64,000 bases of DNA from Bathynomus jamesi (GCA_023014485.1 JAJOZX010000197.1:310001-374000), one strand, 5' to 3'. Counted from the stretch's first letter, positions 10,828 through 22,485 are shown. The notes: generated from the sequence alone by a model not told the origin. Made by a program: numbers and translations.

Positions 10828-11990
10828 ACACTGTATAAAAATAATAACAATGGTGCCAAGTGAGTTTTGTGTGTAAACCTTAGTCGAATAAGGACCAACA
10901 AGAGTAAAAATTTTCGACATTTTTTAATATCATCTTCAGTCCAAAAATCAGAAATATTTGGTAGTTAAAAACCAAATAGGAAGTTAAAACAATTTTAAAT
11001 ATTGACAAATCACAAACATTACGAACTAAAATTGAAAAAAGTCACGCAATTATATTATAAAGTTAAATAATACAATTAAAAAAATAAAAATTGTAAATAA
11101 AACCCATAAAAGGGGATTACCTTTGAGAGGAAAGTAAATTTAAGTGAATCCAATCCAAAATCACTTGTCATTCCAGATTCCATTTATATTCTTGTTTCCG
11201 AATACCCTCCATAGTCCTTATTCAGAAATAGTTGGCAACTTGGAAATGCCCTCCATCGTGCCAAACATACTTACGGAAGCAACTTATCCCATGACATTTA
11301 TGCAACGGATGGTTTCATCTGTATTTTCCGTGACGACCGTTTACAGTACCTACTATGGGACCAACTTAATGTAAGTAATCCTAAAAATGGTATTATGGAA
11401 TAATTGGAAAATAACGAGTAATTACGAGACAAATCAAATCATTTTTTTTTACTTAACCTTCTCATTATTTTGGAGTTGCAATGTACGTATAATTTCGGGA
11501 AAAAAGTTTGCCTACAAATATGTTATCTTTAAACAAAAATTTTGAATGGTGAGATTAATAAATATGAAAAACAAAACCCAAATTTTACTCATTAGTAATT
11601 TTTTATTTCCTTCAGATCTTTTATGCTAATAGGCGAACTTTTTTCCAAAAAATGTACCCGTTTATATGAAGGTATTATAACAGTGTCAACTGCAATTTTC
11701 CTTTCATTTAGCATAGAGGACGAATGCAGAAGGAGAGGTATTCTATCTTCAAATACACCTTCTATTTCTGCCTTGCAGAAAACTTCTAGTTTGGCCATAA
11801 TCAACAGGTAATTTCTTTTTGAACACCCTGTATAAAAATGCATCAATGAATTTGTTATTTATTGACAGTATATACAAAGCAATTCTTCATATAAAATGTT
11901 AATTTTGAACATAATGAATCACTTTGAAATTATTTATACAATTACTGCTCGTTAACTAATTACCTCTCCTGCCCGAGATAATCTTTTCGG

Positions 11991-11991
<1 letters not shown>

Positions 11992-12027
<36 letters not shown>
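11992..12027. repeat. (TG)n microsatellite, intron 4 of B1
   Basis: TG dinucleotide run followed by poly-T. The equivalents are (TG)n in B2 (25126-25157), (CA)n in B4 (59204-59240) and a pure C-run in B3 (47357-47373). Confidence 0.9.
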
Positions 12028-12029
<2 letters not shown>

Positions 12030-12165
12030 TGGGTGGTTTTTTTTTTTGTAATATAACTCAAATTTAAACTGTTTGGAGCAAAAAAAAATTATCAAGGTTC
12101 TAAGCTGCATATGTTACATATTCACTTTTTAACAATTACTGAATTAATAACGTGAATATTTTGTA

Positions 12166-13360
12166 CAGGGTGTCCATAAAGTCACGCATCATAGGAACAT
12201 AAGCAATGTCCATTTATTTATGTCTCCATCAGGAAAATATTAGTGATGCACCGATTAATCGGCATCATCGGCATAATCGGCAGATATTTTGCTTATCGGC
12301 ATCAGCAAATTTTTGCCGATTTTTTGCCGATTAATATTAAATATTCCAAATTTTATAAATAGATTTTCAATGATTATTTAAGTTATAATGTCTTACGTTA
12401 CTGACTTATTGCATTTTAAATTCAAATTTAAATCACGAAATGAGCATTTTAATTATAGTCACCCTGAAAAACTAAGAAAACGGTAAAGAGAAAATGGGAC
12501 AACCACACTTAGTAAAAGTGAGTAGTGAGTATAGTGAGTAAAAATGATCTTAAATCTGACATAGGATTTTTCCACTTAGATACCCATTACCCGTATTATT
12601 ATTTATGGTAAACTTAAATTTCTTGACAAGAAAATACAAGTAGAAATTTCTTGACAAGAAAATACGAGTAGAACTCGTTATGAAATGGGTACAAGCTAGT
12701 AGTCATATAGCAAGGCCTAGACTTAGGCTAGCCCAGTTTTTCAAACATTTGTAGCAGCTTAGGTTAGCCTACATTAATAAACACTTGTTTACTCTTGGAC
12801 TTTGATAATTTTTGTTCCTTCTTTCTATGCATTCGAGGAGCAATATATGAAAATCAGAAAATAAAGTTCACCATGTGGGTGTCCACTGTCCACTCCAATG
12901 ACTACTAGCCTTTTTAGTTTTTACTAAGCTAGGTGGACACTAGGAAAATACATTATAGGGCCTCTTTAAAACTATAGCTGTATTTAAAAAAAATAAAACA
13001 TTGTCGTCAGAAAAGTAAATTAAAAATAAAATTTAAATCCATAAGTTACTCAGTAAGGCAAAAAGTGAAAGAAAATATACTTATGCTATTATTAATATAG
13101 AACAAATCTTTTCCCTAAATTTCATTTATTAGATAATCGGCATCGGCAAAATTTTAAGGAATCGGCATTGGCATCGGCAAAAATTTAGCATCGGTGCATC
13201 ACTGAAAAATATGTGAGGAGTATTCAAAGAAGCCTACTTTTTCGTTTACAAACATGTTTTGACATTGGTGGGAATCATTTCGAACAAATAAATAAAACAA
13301 AATACATAAATAAAAAAATTATTGTATCTTCCTATGATGCGTAACTTTATGGACACCCTG
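12166..13360. mobile_element. Tc1/mariner-type MITE carrying a nested hAT-like MITE
   Basis: Ends CAGGGTGTCCATAAAGTCAC and the inverse CAGGGTGTCCATAAAGTTAC, flanked by TA on both sides. No transposase. A second element (12241-13204) is inserted within it. Located in intron 4 of UGT-B, with the same nest in all four copies. Confidence 0.8.
12241..13204. mobile_element. hAT-like MITE (TAGTGATGCACCGAT ends)
   Basis: Starts TAGTGATGCACCGATTAATC and ends GCATCGGTGCATCACT. Subterminal regions are rich in ATCGGCA repeats in inverted orientation. Flanking AAAATAT on both sides fits a 7-8 bp target duplication. Non-coding, about 960 bp. Confidence 0.75.
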
Positions 13361-13590
13361 TAGAAGTATAAATTATAACAAATATTTTCTCGTCTGATCA
13401 GCGTACGGGCTTTGGAAATCCCACAGAGACTTTATTCACCGACTGTAATATTTGCTGGCGGGATTCATATCAATCCAAAAGTACAGCTGCCAAAAGTAGG
13501 TTAACGATGCTTTTATAGTTCATGAAATATCTTCGGTTAAAACTAATAAGTACGAAAGCAAAACTTAAAAAAAAAATGACGCGAATAAAA

Positions 13591-13853
13591 TTGAGGCGTC
13601 TCGAGTACGAGGGGCGAACTTGCTAAACCAGTTTTGAGATACAGTAGACGCGTTTAATTTCTGTGATTATTATGTACGACGGGCACATAGCGCAAATACA
13701 CGCATTGAAAATAACTACATTTTGAGCGTACGATGGGGGTATTTCGCTATACCAAGTTGTCTGTGGATGGGGGAGGGTTGAACTATTGATTCGTGGAACA
13801 ATCCCAAAATCGCCAGTGTGACGAGTTCGCCTCTCGTTATCGCGAAGCCTCAA
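13591..13853. mobile_element. 263-bp TIR element (TTGAGGC ends), intron 5 of B1
   Basis: Left TTGAGGCGTCTCGAGTACGA and the inverse right TTGAGGCTTCGCGATAACGA, then GRGGCGAACT on both sides: about 30-bp imperfect TIRs. Unusually GC-rich interior. A 76-codon open frame on the minus strand starts near the TIR but is most likely chance. Confidence 0.7.
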
Positions 13854-15197
13854 TTATTTTTTTAGATTTTTCGAGAAATCTTCTATTCTAGTTTTTGGTG
13901 TCTTCAAAATTTTAATATTTTCATCTAAATTCGCTTTACATTTCATCTCAGTAGAAAGATACTTTTAACAAATAGAGTTTCAGTTTATTTTGATAAACAA
14001 AGCATAAAATTATTATCTTTAGTGCGTTTTTTCAACAAATACGCTCTACTCTGTTTTACTTTAGTTCAACGGTTGAAATCATCATACGATCCTCGCTTAT
14101 TGTCATGTAAATAAATATTATGTAAACAATATAACCTGCAATTAAGACATGGATATCAAATCGATATAATATCTGTGCTGTATCTTAAAAGGAACTTCAA
14201 CAGTGGTTGGATGCGTCGGGTGACGAAGGATTCATCCTGTTCTCTTTGGGTTCCCACACAAAGATATCTCACATGAAAACAGAGTAAGTATATGACTCCC
14301 CTCGGGCCACGCACCAGTCTTTCAATATAGATGGAGTAATCGATGTGCGCAAAACAAACTGTATTACTCGAGAGATTTAAACAAATTTTAAAATAATTGA
14401 CATTTCATCAGGCATCGTCAGATCCTTGTGAACGTCTTTCAGTCTCTGAAGCAGAGAATTCTCTGGAAATCGGATCTCCAACAAATTAACGATTTGCCAC
14501 CGAATGTCAAACTCAGCCAATGGCTGCCCCAACAAGCGATTTTAGGTAATGGTAACAATTATACTGATAAATTTTATGTTATGTTTATAACAAAGAACAA
14601 TAAAAATGTGGGTAATGTATTTAACAAACTTAATTTAGACGTTCCTTTTAGTTTTTGTCTAATTAATCCAATTTGTAGCTCACCCCAAAATTCGGTTATT
14701 TATAACTCACGGAGGACTTTTGAGTACTCAGGAGGCAACCTACTTCGGAGTTCCTATTATCGGCATGCCAGTATTCATCGACCAACACACAATGTCGCGC
14801 GAGTGGCTGCTGAAGGATGGGGAAAAAAGTTGGAATGGAAACACTTGACGGAGGAAACTTTCCGAAGTCTCATTCTCGAAACAATGGAAGACTCGAGGTT
14901 TGTTCTTCTGATGCCATCGAGACCATAAGTCATCGCTATGTCTCTTTCATAATCTTTTATGTTTATATTACCATTAATTTCAATTGCCTTTTAGTTTTCG
15001 TCAGACGGTCGCTAAAAGGTCAACGATAATGAAGGATTTGCCCCAAAGTCCTTCTGAAAACGTCGTGTACTGGGTCGAATATGTTCTCAGGCATAATGGG
15101 GCCACACACCTACAAACCCCTTTCTTGTACATGCCATGGTAAGAAGATTTATAACTCACAATTCATTTAATTTTCTCTTTAAAATTCATAATTATTT

Positions 15198-15350
15198 AGC
15201 CTTTGGTTTGCTTCCGCCCGAATTGTTCATTCTCAAAGGTTGAGCTTTTCACTCCACCTTAGACCTTAAACTGTGGAATCCGAACCACGCCGCACCAGCA
15301 GACCAGCGTCTTAACCACTAGGCTATCCAAGCTACCCATAGGCTATTACC
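15198..15350 (-). mobile_element. tRNA-derived SINE (SINE-a), intron 9 of B1
   Basis: On the minus strand a tRNA-like head TAGCCTAGTGGTTAAGACG (A box) is followed by GGTTCGGATTCC (B box) at 15275-15286, spaced like a pol III internal promoter. A non-tRNA body follows. It is too degenerate to fold as a tRNA. Copies in the other three UGT-B introns. Confidence 0.65.
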
Positions 15351-15416
15351 CATAAATTCTGTTTAAAACTTAAAATATTTTTCTTTCGAACATTTATCAA
15401 CATTAAAAATAATTTT

Positions 15417-15619
15417 GAATCACCTGAAGATCAGGGCCCCCAGCCTTCTTTAGTTAGCTTTATAAGGCTAACTAACGAAAATATCACGACCTAACCTAAC
15501 CAATCGTCAAGGCCGAACAGTTGACCTAACAGTTGGTTAGGATAGGTCGTGATATTTTCGTTAGTTAGCCTTATAAGGTTAACTAAAGAAGGCTGGGGGC
15601 CCTGATCTTCAGGTGATCC
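15417..15619. mobile_element. Foldback element FB-2 (8-bp TSD), intron 9 of B1
   Basis: 203-bp inverted repeat, GAATCACCTGAAGATCAGGG at the left and the inverse of GGATCACCTGAAGATCAGGG at the right. Flanked by ATAATTTT at 15409-15416 and 15620-15627. The centre carries CCTAACCTAACCAATCGTC, as in FB-1 and FB-3. The same insertion is in all four UGT-B copies, so it predates the duplications. Confidence 0.8.
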
Positions 15620-15725
15620 ATAATTTTTCCCTTTCTAAAATAACACCAAAAGGTTTTTCGCTTTTAGTTATTCATTTTTCATTGAAGCAAATTTAGATTA
15701 ATATCATTTATAAACAAAGTTAAAG

Positions 15726-15958
15726 GTAACAGCCAGGTCTCCTATCCCACAAGGAAGTTGAGGGTACGGACCCCGAGTCTCACTACCTTAACCAGAATCA
15801 ATTAAAAGGGGATGGCACGCCCGCCGCTTCGTCGTCACGTAAGATACAGAAAACACAACCGCCCACCTCAACGTAGCATTCGGATTCAAACCCACGACTC
15901 AACGGAGTCTCAGCACTACTGGGCGACGACCTAACCGATCCAACCACGAGACACTCCA
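15726..15958 (-). mobile_element. tRNA-derived SINE (SINE-b), intron 9 of B1
   Basis: On the minus strand: GTGGTTGGATCGGTTAGG (A-box region), then GGGTTTGAATCC (B box, 15882-15893), then a body with GTGGGCGGTTGTGTTTTC and GAGACTCGGGGTCCG. The layout is that of a tRNA-derived SINE of about 230 bp. Confidence 0.7.
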
Positions 15959-16074
15959 TTATAAATAAGACATATAAATTATGCTAATAAAAATAACTTT
16001 GTATAATTAACAATACATCTATTGAGTGGGTAATACCATTTAATACAAACGAAGTAAAATCACTGGGGTCAGGG

Positions 16075-16180
16075 GTTACACTCGCAATGGTGCTGATTAA
16101 AATTAATCTGTAGGAATTAGCGCAATGGGTCGAGTTCGTCTGGCCTCAGCACTGTGCCACTCTCTCGTCCACTTTACTCA
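16075..16180 (-). mobile_element. Possible third tRNA-like SINE head
   Basis: On the minus strand GAGTGGCACAGTGCTGAGGC resembles an A box and ACGAACTCGACCCA a weak B box. Conserved in all four UGT-B introns 9. Weak evidence. Confidence 0.35.
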
Positions 16181-16674
16181 TTTTTAGTACTGTTATTATT
16201 ATTGACATATTTACTCTATTTCTTTGCAGGTATCAAATTTACAATACGGACGTGTGGATTCTTCTCTTGTTAATAACAACCATACTATTGTGTATTATTA
16301 CATACTGTTAGTAATATTGTTTCGTTATTGTTGTTTTTATTGTTGTTATAGAAAAAGAAAAGATATCAAAGCGAAAAAACATTAATTAATAACTCAAAAT
16401 TTGTTTCATTTTCCCTAACCCACCCACCTAGGACTGTCCCAATCTAGTCTGAGAAATAGGGAGTGGTATTATAGAGTTTAATAATGTGTCTTTCTTCTTA
16501 TATAGTTTTCATGGATTTATTATTAAGGTAAATATTATTTTCTCTTAATAGCTCCTAATTTCCAAATTTTTAACAATAATTTTTCATATTTAAAAAAAGA
16601 ACCAATAATTTTTTATTATAGTTGCTTCACCAAATTTTTCTTTATTATTTTTTATGATAATGGTCTTAATCATT

Positions 16675-16677
<3 letters not shown>

Positions 16678-16738
<61 letters not shown>
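16678..16738. repeat. (TA)n microsatellite downstream of B1
   Basis: About 60 bp of TA. Shorter tracts occupy the same site in unit 2 (29806-29838) and in B3 and B4. Confidence 0.9.
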
Positions 16739-16740
<2 letters not shown>

Positions 16741-16812
16741 TAGTTTATTGAATTAGTTATTTGTATTTCTTTGATACTGTTTGAAGTGTAGATAGGAAAT
16801 GTCAGGCTTGAT

Positions 16813-17208
16813 TTTAGCTATTGAAAACTGTATTACGAGAGTCAGAAGAAATTATTATTATTATTATTATTATTTATTATTATATGAGGCCATCCGAGGA
16901 AGAAGTGGCTAAGCGACAAAAGAGAAAACTCCAGAAAACGGAGTTAAAGTTATACAAAATTTGAAGTGTCATAACTTTTGAACTTTTGAACCTAAAAAAA
17001 TTCAAAAGCTATGTCACTTACAAATTGGTACAACTTTAACTGTTTTCTAGCGGGGGGGGTTTACTTTTGTCGCTTAGCCACTTCTTCCTCGGAGGGCTTC
17101 ATATAATAAAAGCTATTTTCCTGTTTTATTCGAGTTTCGTTTTGAAACAGATTTCGACCTTTGAACGAATTAACTTTACATATTTGGAAAAGAGACAAAA
17201 ACAAAGTA

Positions 17209-17240
<32 letters not shown>

Positions 17241-17278
17241 TTCTTCTGACTCTCGTAATACAGTTTTCAATAGCTAAA
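16813..17278. repeat. Foldback repeat between convergent UGT-B1 and UGT-A last exon
   Basis: Begins TTAGCTATTGAAAACTGTAT and ends with its inverse. Each half continues into (TTA)n, then TATATGARGCC, then GAAGAAGTGGCTAAGCGAC. About 465 bp in all. It lies exactly between two convergent UGT 3' ends in every unit. A G-run sits near its centre (17054-17060). Confidence 0.75.
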
Positions 17279-18065
17279 CTCGAGCCTTTTAAGCAATACC
17301 CTAAAAATTAAAGTGTAACATTAGAATATCAAATGAAATTTCTAGTTAAGTCCATAAAATATGAAATCAATAGGTTTTTACTAGTATCGAAGGTCGACGA
17401 AATTTTAATGCCCCTGACCTCGGTGAATGTCAAAAATTAATTTAGTTATTCATCCCCTGTACACTATACTAAAAAAAATGGCATTGAACTTGAAAATGGC
17501 ACTGAAATTATAATGTAACTGAAGTTAAAAATGGCACTGAATTTAAAAATGACATTAAATTTTCTTTCCTATGACCCATTTTTTACTGTTATATATTTTA
17601 ACAGAATGCCAAAACCAATAATGGGTTGAAAGTTTAGTGAAAATCACTTAGAATTCAACTTAATTACGTATTTTTCTTGAATTAAGATAAAAAGAGAATT
17701 TTAGTAAGAACCCAATTTTTAACAATGAAATTACAGTGAATTGTAAAATAAGTCAAATCAGGCTATGCATTTCACTCAAAACGGGCTCATTTAGATCGTT
17801 TCCTTTATCCTTTTACATTAGATTAGGTTAGGTAAGGTTAGTTTGTAGATTAGCTGAACTCACAGGTAGATTTATACTATAATAGTGCCTAAAAAGAATT
17901 AAAGCAAATGAATTGTACGTTTTGGCACGAATGAAATGATAAAAAACGAACGCAATTTGGCGCGTAAGTTAAATTTTGGCGCGAACGCTACAGTTGTTGT
18001 TGTTGTTGTCGGATAAACAAAAGACAAACGGTTTTTTTACAAATGTATATTTTTGGAAAATAAAA
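17279..18065. other. 3' flank of UGT-A last exon, no gene
   Basis: Same non-coding content as 4645-5442, including the AAAATGGCACTGAA tandem repeat at 17472-17562 and a (GTT)n tract near 17993-18008. Confidence 0.55.
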
Positions 18066-18200
18066 TTATTCTGTTTTTCTTTTAAAACACTTCCTCATGC
18101 ATAATTTATAACATGATTTAATTAATAAGAGTACAATTATTATAATTGCAGTAGAAACTGTCGTAATAAATAGCCAAACATTACGTTGTAGATTTGGTGC
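18066..18200 (-). pseudogene. Orphan UGT-A last exon with 1-bp deletion
   Basis: Same exon as 5443-5578 but 135 rather than 136 nt. One base is missing where the others read CATCTACG (here CATTACG), shifting the frame just before the membrane helix. The helix and basic tail are otherwise conserved. No other UGT-A exons are nearby. Confidence 0.8.
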
Positions 18201-18709
18201 CTGCAAAAGAGAGGGGAAAAATTTAGTGTCCTCTAATATATAATTTTCATTCATTTTAATTTTTTAGTATACATATCAAAGAATATTTATAACGCGTAAC
18301 AGGTAATATAAAGGTTTTGAAGTGTAACCTAAGTAATATTAAACCTATATCACACCATCGCTTGAATATTGTGAATTGGCAAAAATCGGCGTTTGAAAAA
18401 TTTCAAAATTTCGTCGCTGAATAGCGACTAAGAGTTGTTTACATTTTCAAACGCCGGATTTTGCGGTTCTAACAAGGAACGATTCAGCGGTAAAAGAAAA
18501 GGGGCATTCAGTGGCCATATGATATGGCTTTAGTCTTTTCAGGAGAGAATTTTCACATTTTCAAACGCCAAATTTTGCACTTTTAAGCAAGGAACGATTC
18601 ACAGCAGTGGAATAAAATAAAAAACGGTATTTAGCGGCCTTCACAGGAGGGAAAGTAGCTAGTATGATAGATATATTAAACTAGACAAAAACACTTGGGA
18701 AATGTGTAT

Positions 18710-18736
18710 ATATAATATTATTATTATATATTATAT

Positions 18737-18806
<70 letters not shown>
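18710..18806. repeat. (TA)n-(GA)n microsatellite
   Basis: Short TA-rich stretch followed by about 70 bp of GA with two small interruptions. Confidence 0.95.
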
Positions 18807-18808
<2 letters not shown>

Positions 18809-18859
18809 CGGGAAAAAAAAAAGCTTAGAAACATAGAATTTCTAAAATGCATAAAAAAA

Positions 18860-19182
18860 TTTGCAGCATTGATGTTACATAAACATTGCAACATTGATTT
18901 TGCATAACCCCTCCCCCTTCATTGCATAAACCCCCTTTGTTGAATAACCCCTTTGCAACATAATTCAACATTGATCAATATTGCATTCCAACATTTTGCA
19001 CTCGTCCATTTTGCGCCCACTCTACTGGCCAAATTTCAACTAAAACACACTGTAGCGGGCAAACTGCAGCTTTAAAAATAGTTTGCGACATATTTAAGAT
19101 ATAAATACTATATGACTTTAAATAATTAAACTGTCCGCGGGCAATTAAAAAGTAGGCCGCAGGGGGCAGATTCCCCATCCCT
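18860..19182 (-). mobile_element. hAT-like terminal fragment, unit 2
   Basis: Near-identical to 6240-6573, with the CAGGGATGGGGAAYCTGCCC end at about 19182. Confidence 0.5.
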
Positions 19183-19183
19183 G

Positions 19184-19757
19184 CTCTAAAGCAAAAGATT
19201 CAAGAACTGTAATGATAGGACTGTAATAATTCCTCTGTTGATAACACTGATCATAACCAAGATGGAGTACTGCTCTGTCTTAACATCCCCATATGAAAAA
19301 CAAGACATTAGTCAGATACAAGGGATTCAGAGAAGCTTCACAGCCAAGGTTAATGGAGAAAAAGAACTAAATTACTGGGAAAGGTTACGTGAATTAAACT
19401 TATATTCACTGGAAAGAAGAAGAAGAGAAGTACACCATTATTTTGTCTTGGAAAATAATGGATGAACTAGTCCCTAATCTTACTTTCAACCCTATAACCA
19501 CTCAAACAACAGCGAGAAGTAGGAAAGGAAGAATGCGTCATGTTCACAAATTAAAGACTAGACATGGAACATCCTCAACCCTGAAGGAAAGTAGTTCTGT
19601 TGTGAGAGAACCAAGATTGTTTAACCAACTGCCCAAGAAACTTAGGAACAGGAGCGGGATAGCGGTAGATATCTTCAAAAGAAGACTAGATGCCTCGCTC
19701 AGAACAATTCCAGATGAATCACGAGGACTTGGCTATATGAAGTGGAGAGTATAAGAA
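19184..19757 (+). pseudogene. 3' fragment of non-LTR retrotransposon ORF, best-preserved copy
   Basis: Two overlapping frames, 19238-19465 and 19443-19754, form one protein segment interrupted by a one-base insertion near 19440. It reads TKMEYCSVLTSPYEKQDISQ, then YWERLRELNLYSLERRRREV, then WKIMDELVPNLTFN and on to ASLRTIPDESRGLGYMKWRV and stop. This is the C-terminal tail of a LINE polyprotein after the reverse transcriptase, which is missing. Confidence 0.75.
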
Positions 19758-20061
19758 ACCAACTCTTTACTTCACCGAGCCAACTCAAGAGGAGGGGCAA
19801 CAAGCCTAACCTCCGTGAAATGAGGAATCATCGAACAGAACATTGGAAAAGTTGAGAGGAAAGGTATATATAAATCGAAAAGTTTATTGACAGAAGAAAA
19901 AACAACTTCCATAATATACTAGCAATAATGAAAACTAAAAACACCAATCGCCAAGGGAGTACTCCAGGGGGGGACGTTAGTCAGGAGACAGGGAGTACTG
20001 GAACTCAAGTTTCTTCTGGCACTGTCCTCCTAAGCTAATCTTTTTCCGTGTCTCATCTAAC

Positions 20062-20261
20062 GGTCAGTGGTTCCCAACCGGTTTTGGCTTATGGCCCCCT
20101 TAGGAACCTTATTTTTTCCTGTGGCCCCCATAAGCATTATTTTCAGTAGGTAATATGCAGATTTAACTCTATTTTACAAAATAACATTTTCCTGTGGCCC
20201 CCTTCAAATGTGCCATGGCCCCCAGGGAGCCATATGGCCCCCGGTTGGGAAACACCGGTAT
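20062..20261. mobile_element. 200-bp hAT-like MITE, unit 2 only
   Basis: Ends around CAGTGGTTCCCAACCGG and the inverse ..GGTGTTTCCCAACCGG. The interior repeats TGGCCCCC several times in both orientations. TCTAAC flanks both sides (20056-20061 and 20262-20267). Unit 1 has the empty site CATCTAACCTATGAG near 7408. CAGTGGTTCCCAACC is a common hAT-type end. Confidence 0.8.
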
Positions 20262-20426
20262 TCTAACCTATGAGCAGTCCAGCGTGCTCTCAAAAACACA
20301 CTTCTTCCTTTAATCCTCACTACACATACACTACACATACACTTACACACAACACAATCGTTTCAAATTAAAAAAAAAAAATATTAAGAATAATATTTGT
20401 ATTTTGGCTCTCTTTTCTTGTTTCTC

Positions 20427-20458
<32 letters not shown>

Positions 20459-20894
20459 GAGTGCTTTTTTTGGCCGGAATACACCGGTATGGCGTGCCGG
20501 TACCTTTTAATGAATTGACAGCAGAAATAAACAAAAAAACAACCAGATAATACAAATAATACAAATAAGATAATACAAAGAAATTACTTTTTCTGAAAAA
20601 AGTATTGTTTTTTATTCCCTCAGCAACCTTGAAAGAGTAACTTGTCAAATATTACTTGATAAAAATAACATTCTCCATCGTAATTCTACAAAATCAAACG
20701 CGTATCATTTCATATACGCCCTTTTATCATCTTCGCAAATTCCACCATTAAACTTTCAATCCCTTTTATCTCTCTCTCTTTGCGTGCATGGCGCCAAAAA
20801 TAAATAATGGACAAATTGCCATCTGAAAACGCTTACATTTCAACCCCGATGGAGCTTTTCTCGGTCGTCACTTACTTACCATATCATACCAGTC

Positions 20895-21087
20895 CTGGGC
20901 TGCCACAAGATTTTAGGTGAAGGTAACAAAATTGACAAACGAAAGGTAACAAATCAGCCAAAAAGGTAACAAAATATATAAAAAAAATTAAATTCATTAT
21001 AAAATAACAAAGTTCATTATATTTATTTGTGCTTCAATTATATTAGCATTCAAAAATGTTACGAACGTAACAAATGTGGCAGCCCTG
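20895..21087. mobile_element. 193-bp hAT-like MITE, unit 2 copy
   Basis: Same insertion as 8063-8255 in unit 1. The left-hand target copy is slightly altered (CATACCAG). Confidence 0.8.
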
Positions 21088-21095
21088 CATACCAC

Positions 21096-22485
21096 TACTC
21101 AACCGCTTTGACCCAACAAAGTACGCCAAACTGTGGATACTCGAACATCGAAGGTCGGCATTCCGCAACAGATACCAAATGCAAGGCACGTAATCGTGAC
21201 GATAGCAACACTGATGAGAATATAACATATGTATGGAGTTTATTATCAGGTAAGATTAGCAATAAACAAATACTAATTAATAAATTATAGTATTAAAGGA
21301 ATTAAAAAATAATTTTTATTATTATTTTATCGTTTATTTATTATAGGAAATTATTTTTAAACATCATAAGACAGAATCGCTCTTGAATTGGGATGGTCAA
21401 TTGGTCATGGGTGGGTTAGAGCAACTACTGAAAAAGATCGTAAAAAATATACGAGATTTCTGGTACTTTTTATTCCACCAAAAAACAAGAAATAAATGCA
21501 CTGCGTGGTAATAATATGACAGTTTCCTCCATAAGATGTGTATAAAATTACATTTCAACCTTTCAAATGTTTCGTGCGATGAGTCTTCATTTCACGAAGG
21601 TCAAGCTAATCACACTTAGTTTGTACCAAACATCTGAATCCTCTCAGACCTAGACCTAACATAATAATTATAACGACAAATCTCTTATTGATAACAAATG
21701 TTATCTTCTTAACATGACTCGCTCATATCGAAATTCATTACCAAAAATTTTAATTTTTTCTGTCTCAGTTCATTTTCGTAACTGTTGTACGCAGGTGATA
21801 GTAGAATATATCGAAAGTATTATATTTGCCTTACCTTTATAGTTTAAAATGTTAAATTAGCGTATTTTCGTTGAAAAAATACCTTATACTTCCGCATTTA
21901 CGTACAAACATTAACAAAAAGTAGATAGTGTAATTGTCATATCCATTATGAAATAGCGGAATCTTTGTCCGTGAGCTCGTTTATTTTTGCGCATTCGATA
22001 AAGTCTATATGGTGATATTGCATTTACTGTTATCAACACTGCTTCATGCGGATTAACAACTTTAATCTGAATTGCAGTTATAAACAAGATCTGGATTCAG
22101 AAATTGCCGTTTTTAATGTTAAATTACATGATATTCCGTATAAAAAATTATATAGTCAGTAATTAACTCACTAATTATTATGGTACTTATAATTATAATT
22201 ATAATTTATATTCTTCTTAAAAGTAACTAATTACTATACAAAACTGTGTATATCTGAGTAAGCTTTTGGTGATGTACTTTGAAAAGAATAGCTGTATGAA
22301 TTCCCCTTTTAACTCCTTTTAAAATCTGTGTCTGTGATCAGCTGAATCGTACAACGTTAAAAACTAATTTTAAATATAACGTATTTACATTGTCCATCAG
22401 GATTACATTTTAACATTTTGAAATTATTCAACAGCATTCACGTATCAAACTTTTAAAACTTTCAATTTTAATACATTTTTCAAAA
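21096..22485. other. Upstream region of UGT-B2; no gene recognised
   Basis: Counterpart of 8264-9667. Conserved non-coding DNA ahead of the B2 start. Confidence 0.5.

Larger units (their letters stand above)
9668..16311 (+). pseudogene. UDP-glycosyltransferase UGT-B1, broken
   Basis: Ten exons: 9668-9823, 9990-10262, 11177-11370, 11712-11807, 13402-13495, 14192-14283, 14412-14545, 14679-14897, 14995-15138, 16230-16311. Junctions are AG/GT, and phases agree with B2-B4. Family role: membrane-bound ER enzymes that transfer sugar from UDP-sugars to small lipophilic molecules. Exon 1 gives a signal peptide, exon 2 the acceptor-binding domain, exons 6-9 the donor domain with [19 protein letters not shown] ending in DQ, and exon 10 the transmembrane helix. 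An intact copy would be about 520 residues, usual for the family. Lesions: relative to B2, exon 1 lacks 2 bp and then 1 bp, exposing TAA at 9773-9775 (codon 36). Exon 8 lacks 1 bp after GACCAACAC, removing the downstream frame. Exon 10 lacks 1 bp, so the tail stops right after the helix. Start chosen for the signal peptide and conservation. Confidence 0.85.

Noticed and set aside
11623..11711. Plus-strand coding extension ahead of exon 4 (MLIGELFSKKCTRLYEG)
   Set aside because: UGT-A exon 4 and the phase of exon 3 both place the acceptor at TTTCATTTAG just before 11712. The upstream open stretch is intron.
11592..11846. 84-codon minus-strand frame over UGT-B exon 4, repeated in B2-B4
   Set aside because: It is antisense to a real UGT exon and its acceptor. 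Conservation follows from the UGT duplication, and there is no recognisable protein.
13623..13853. 76-codon minus-strand frame intact in three units
   Set aside because: It lies wholly inside the 263-bp TIR element, starts near its TIR, and is disrupted in unit 4. Most likely chance.
15726..15958. tRNA gene
   Set aside because: A and B boxes are present, but the arms do not pair as a tRNA and a long non-tRNA body follows, so it is a SINE.
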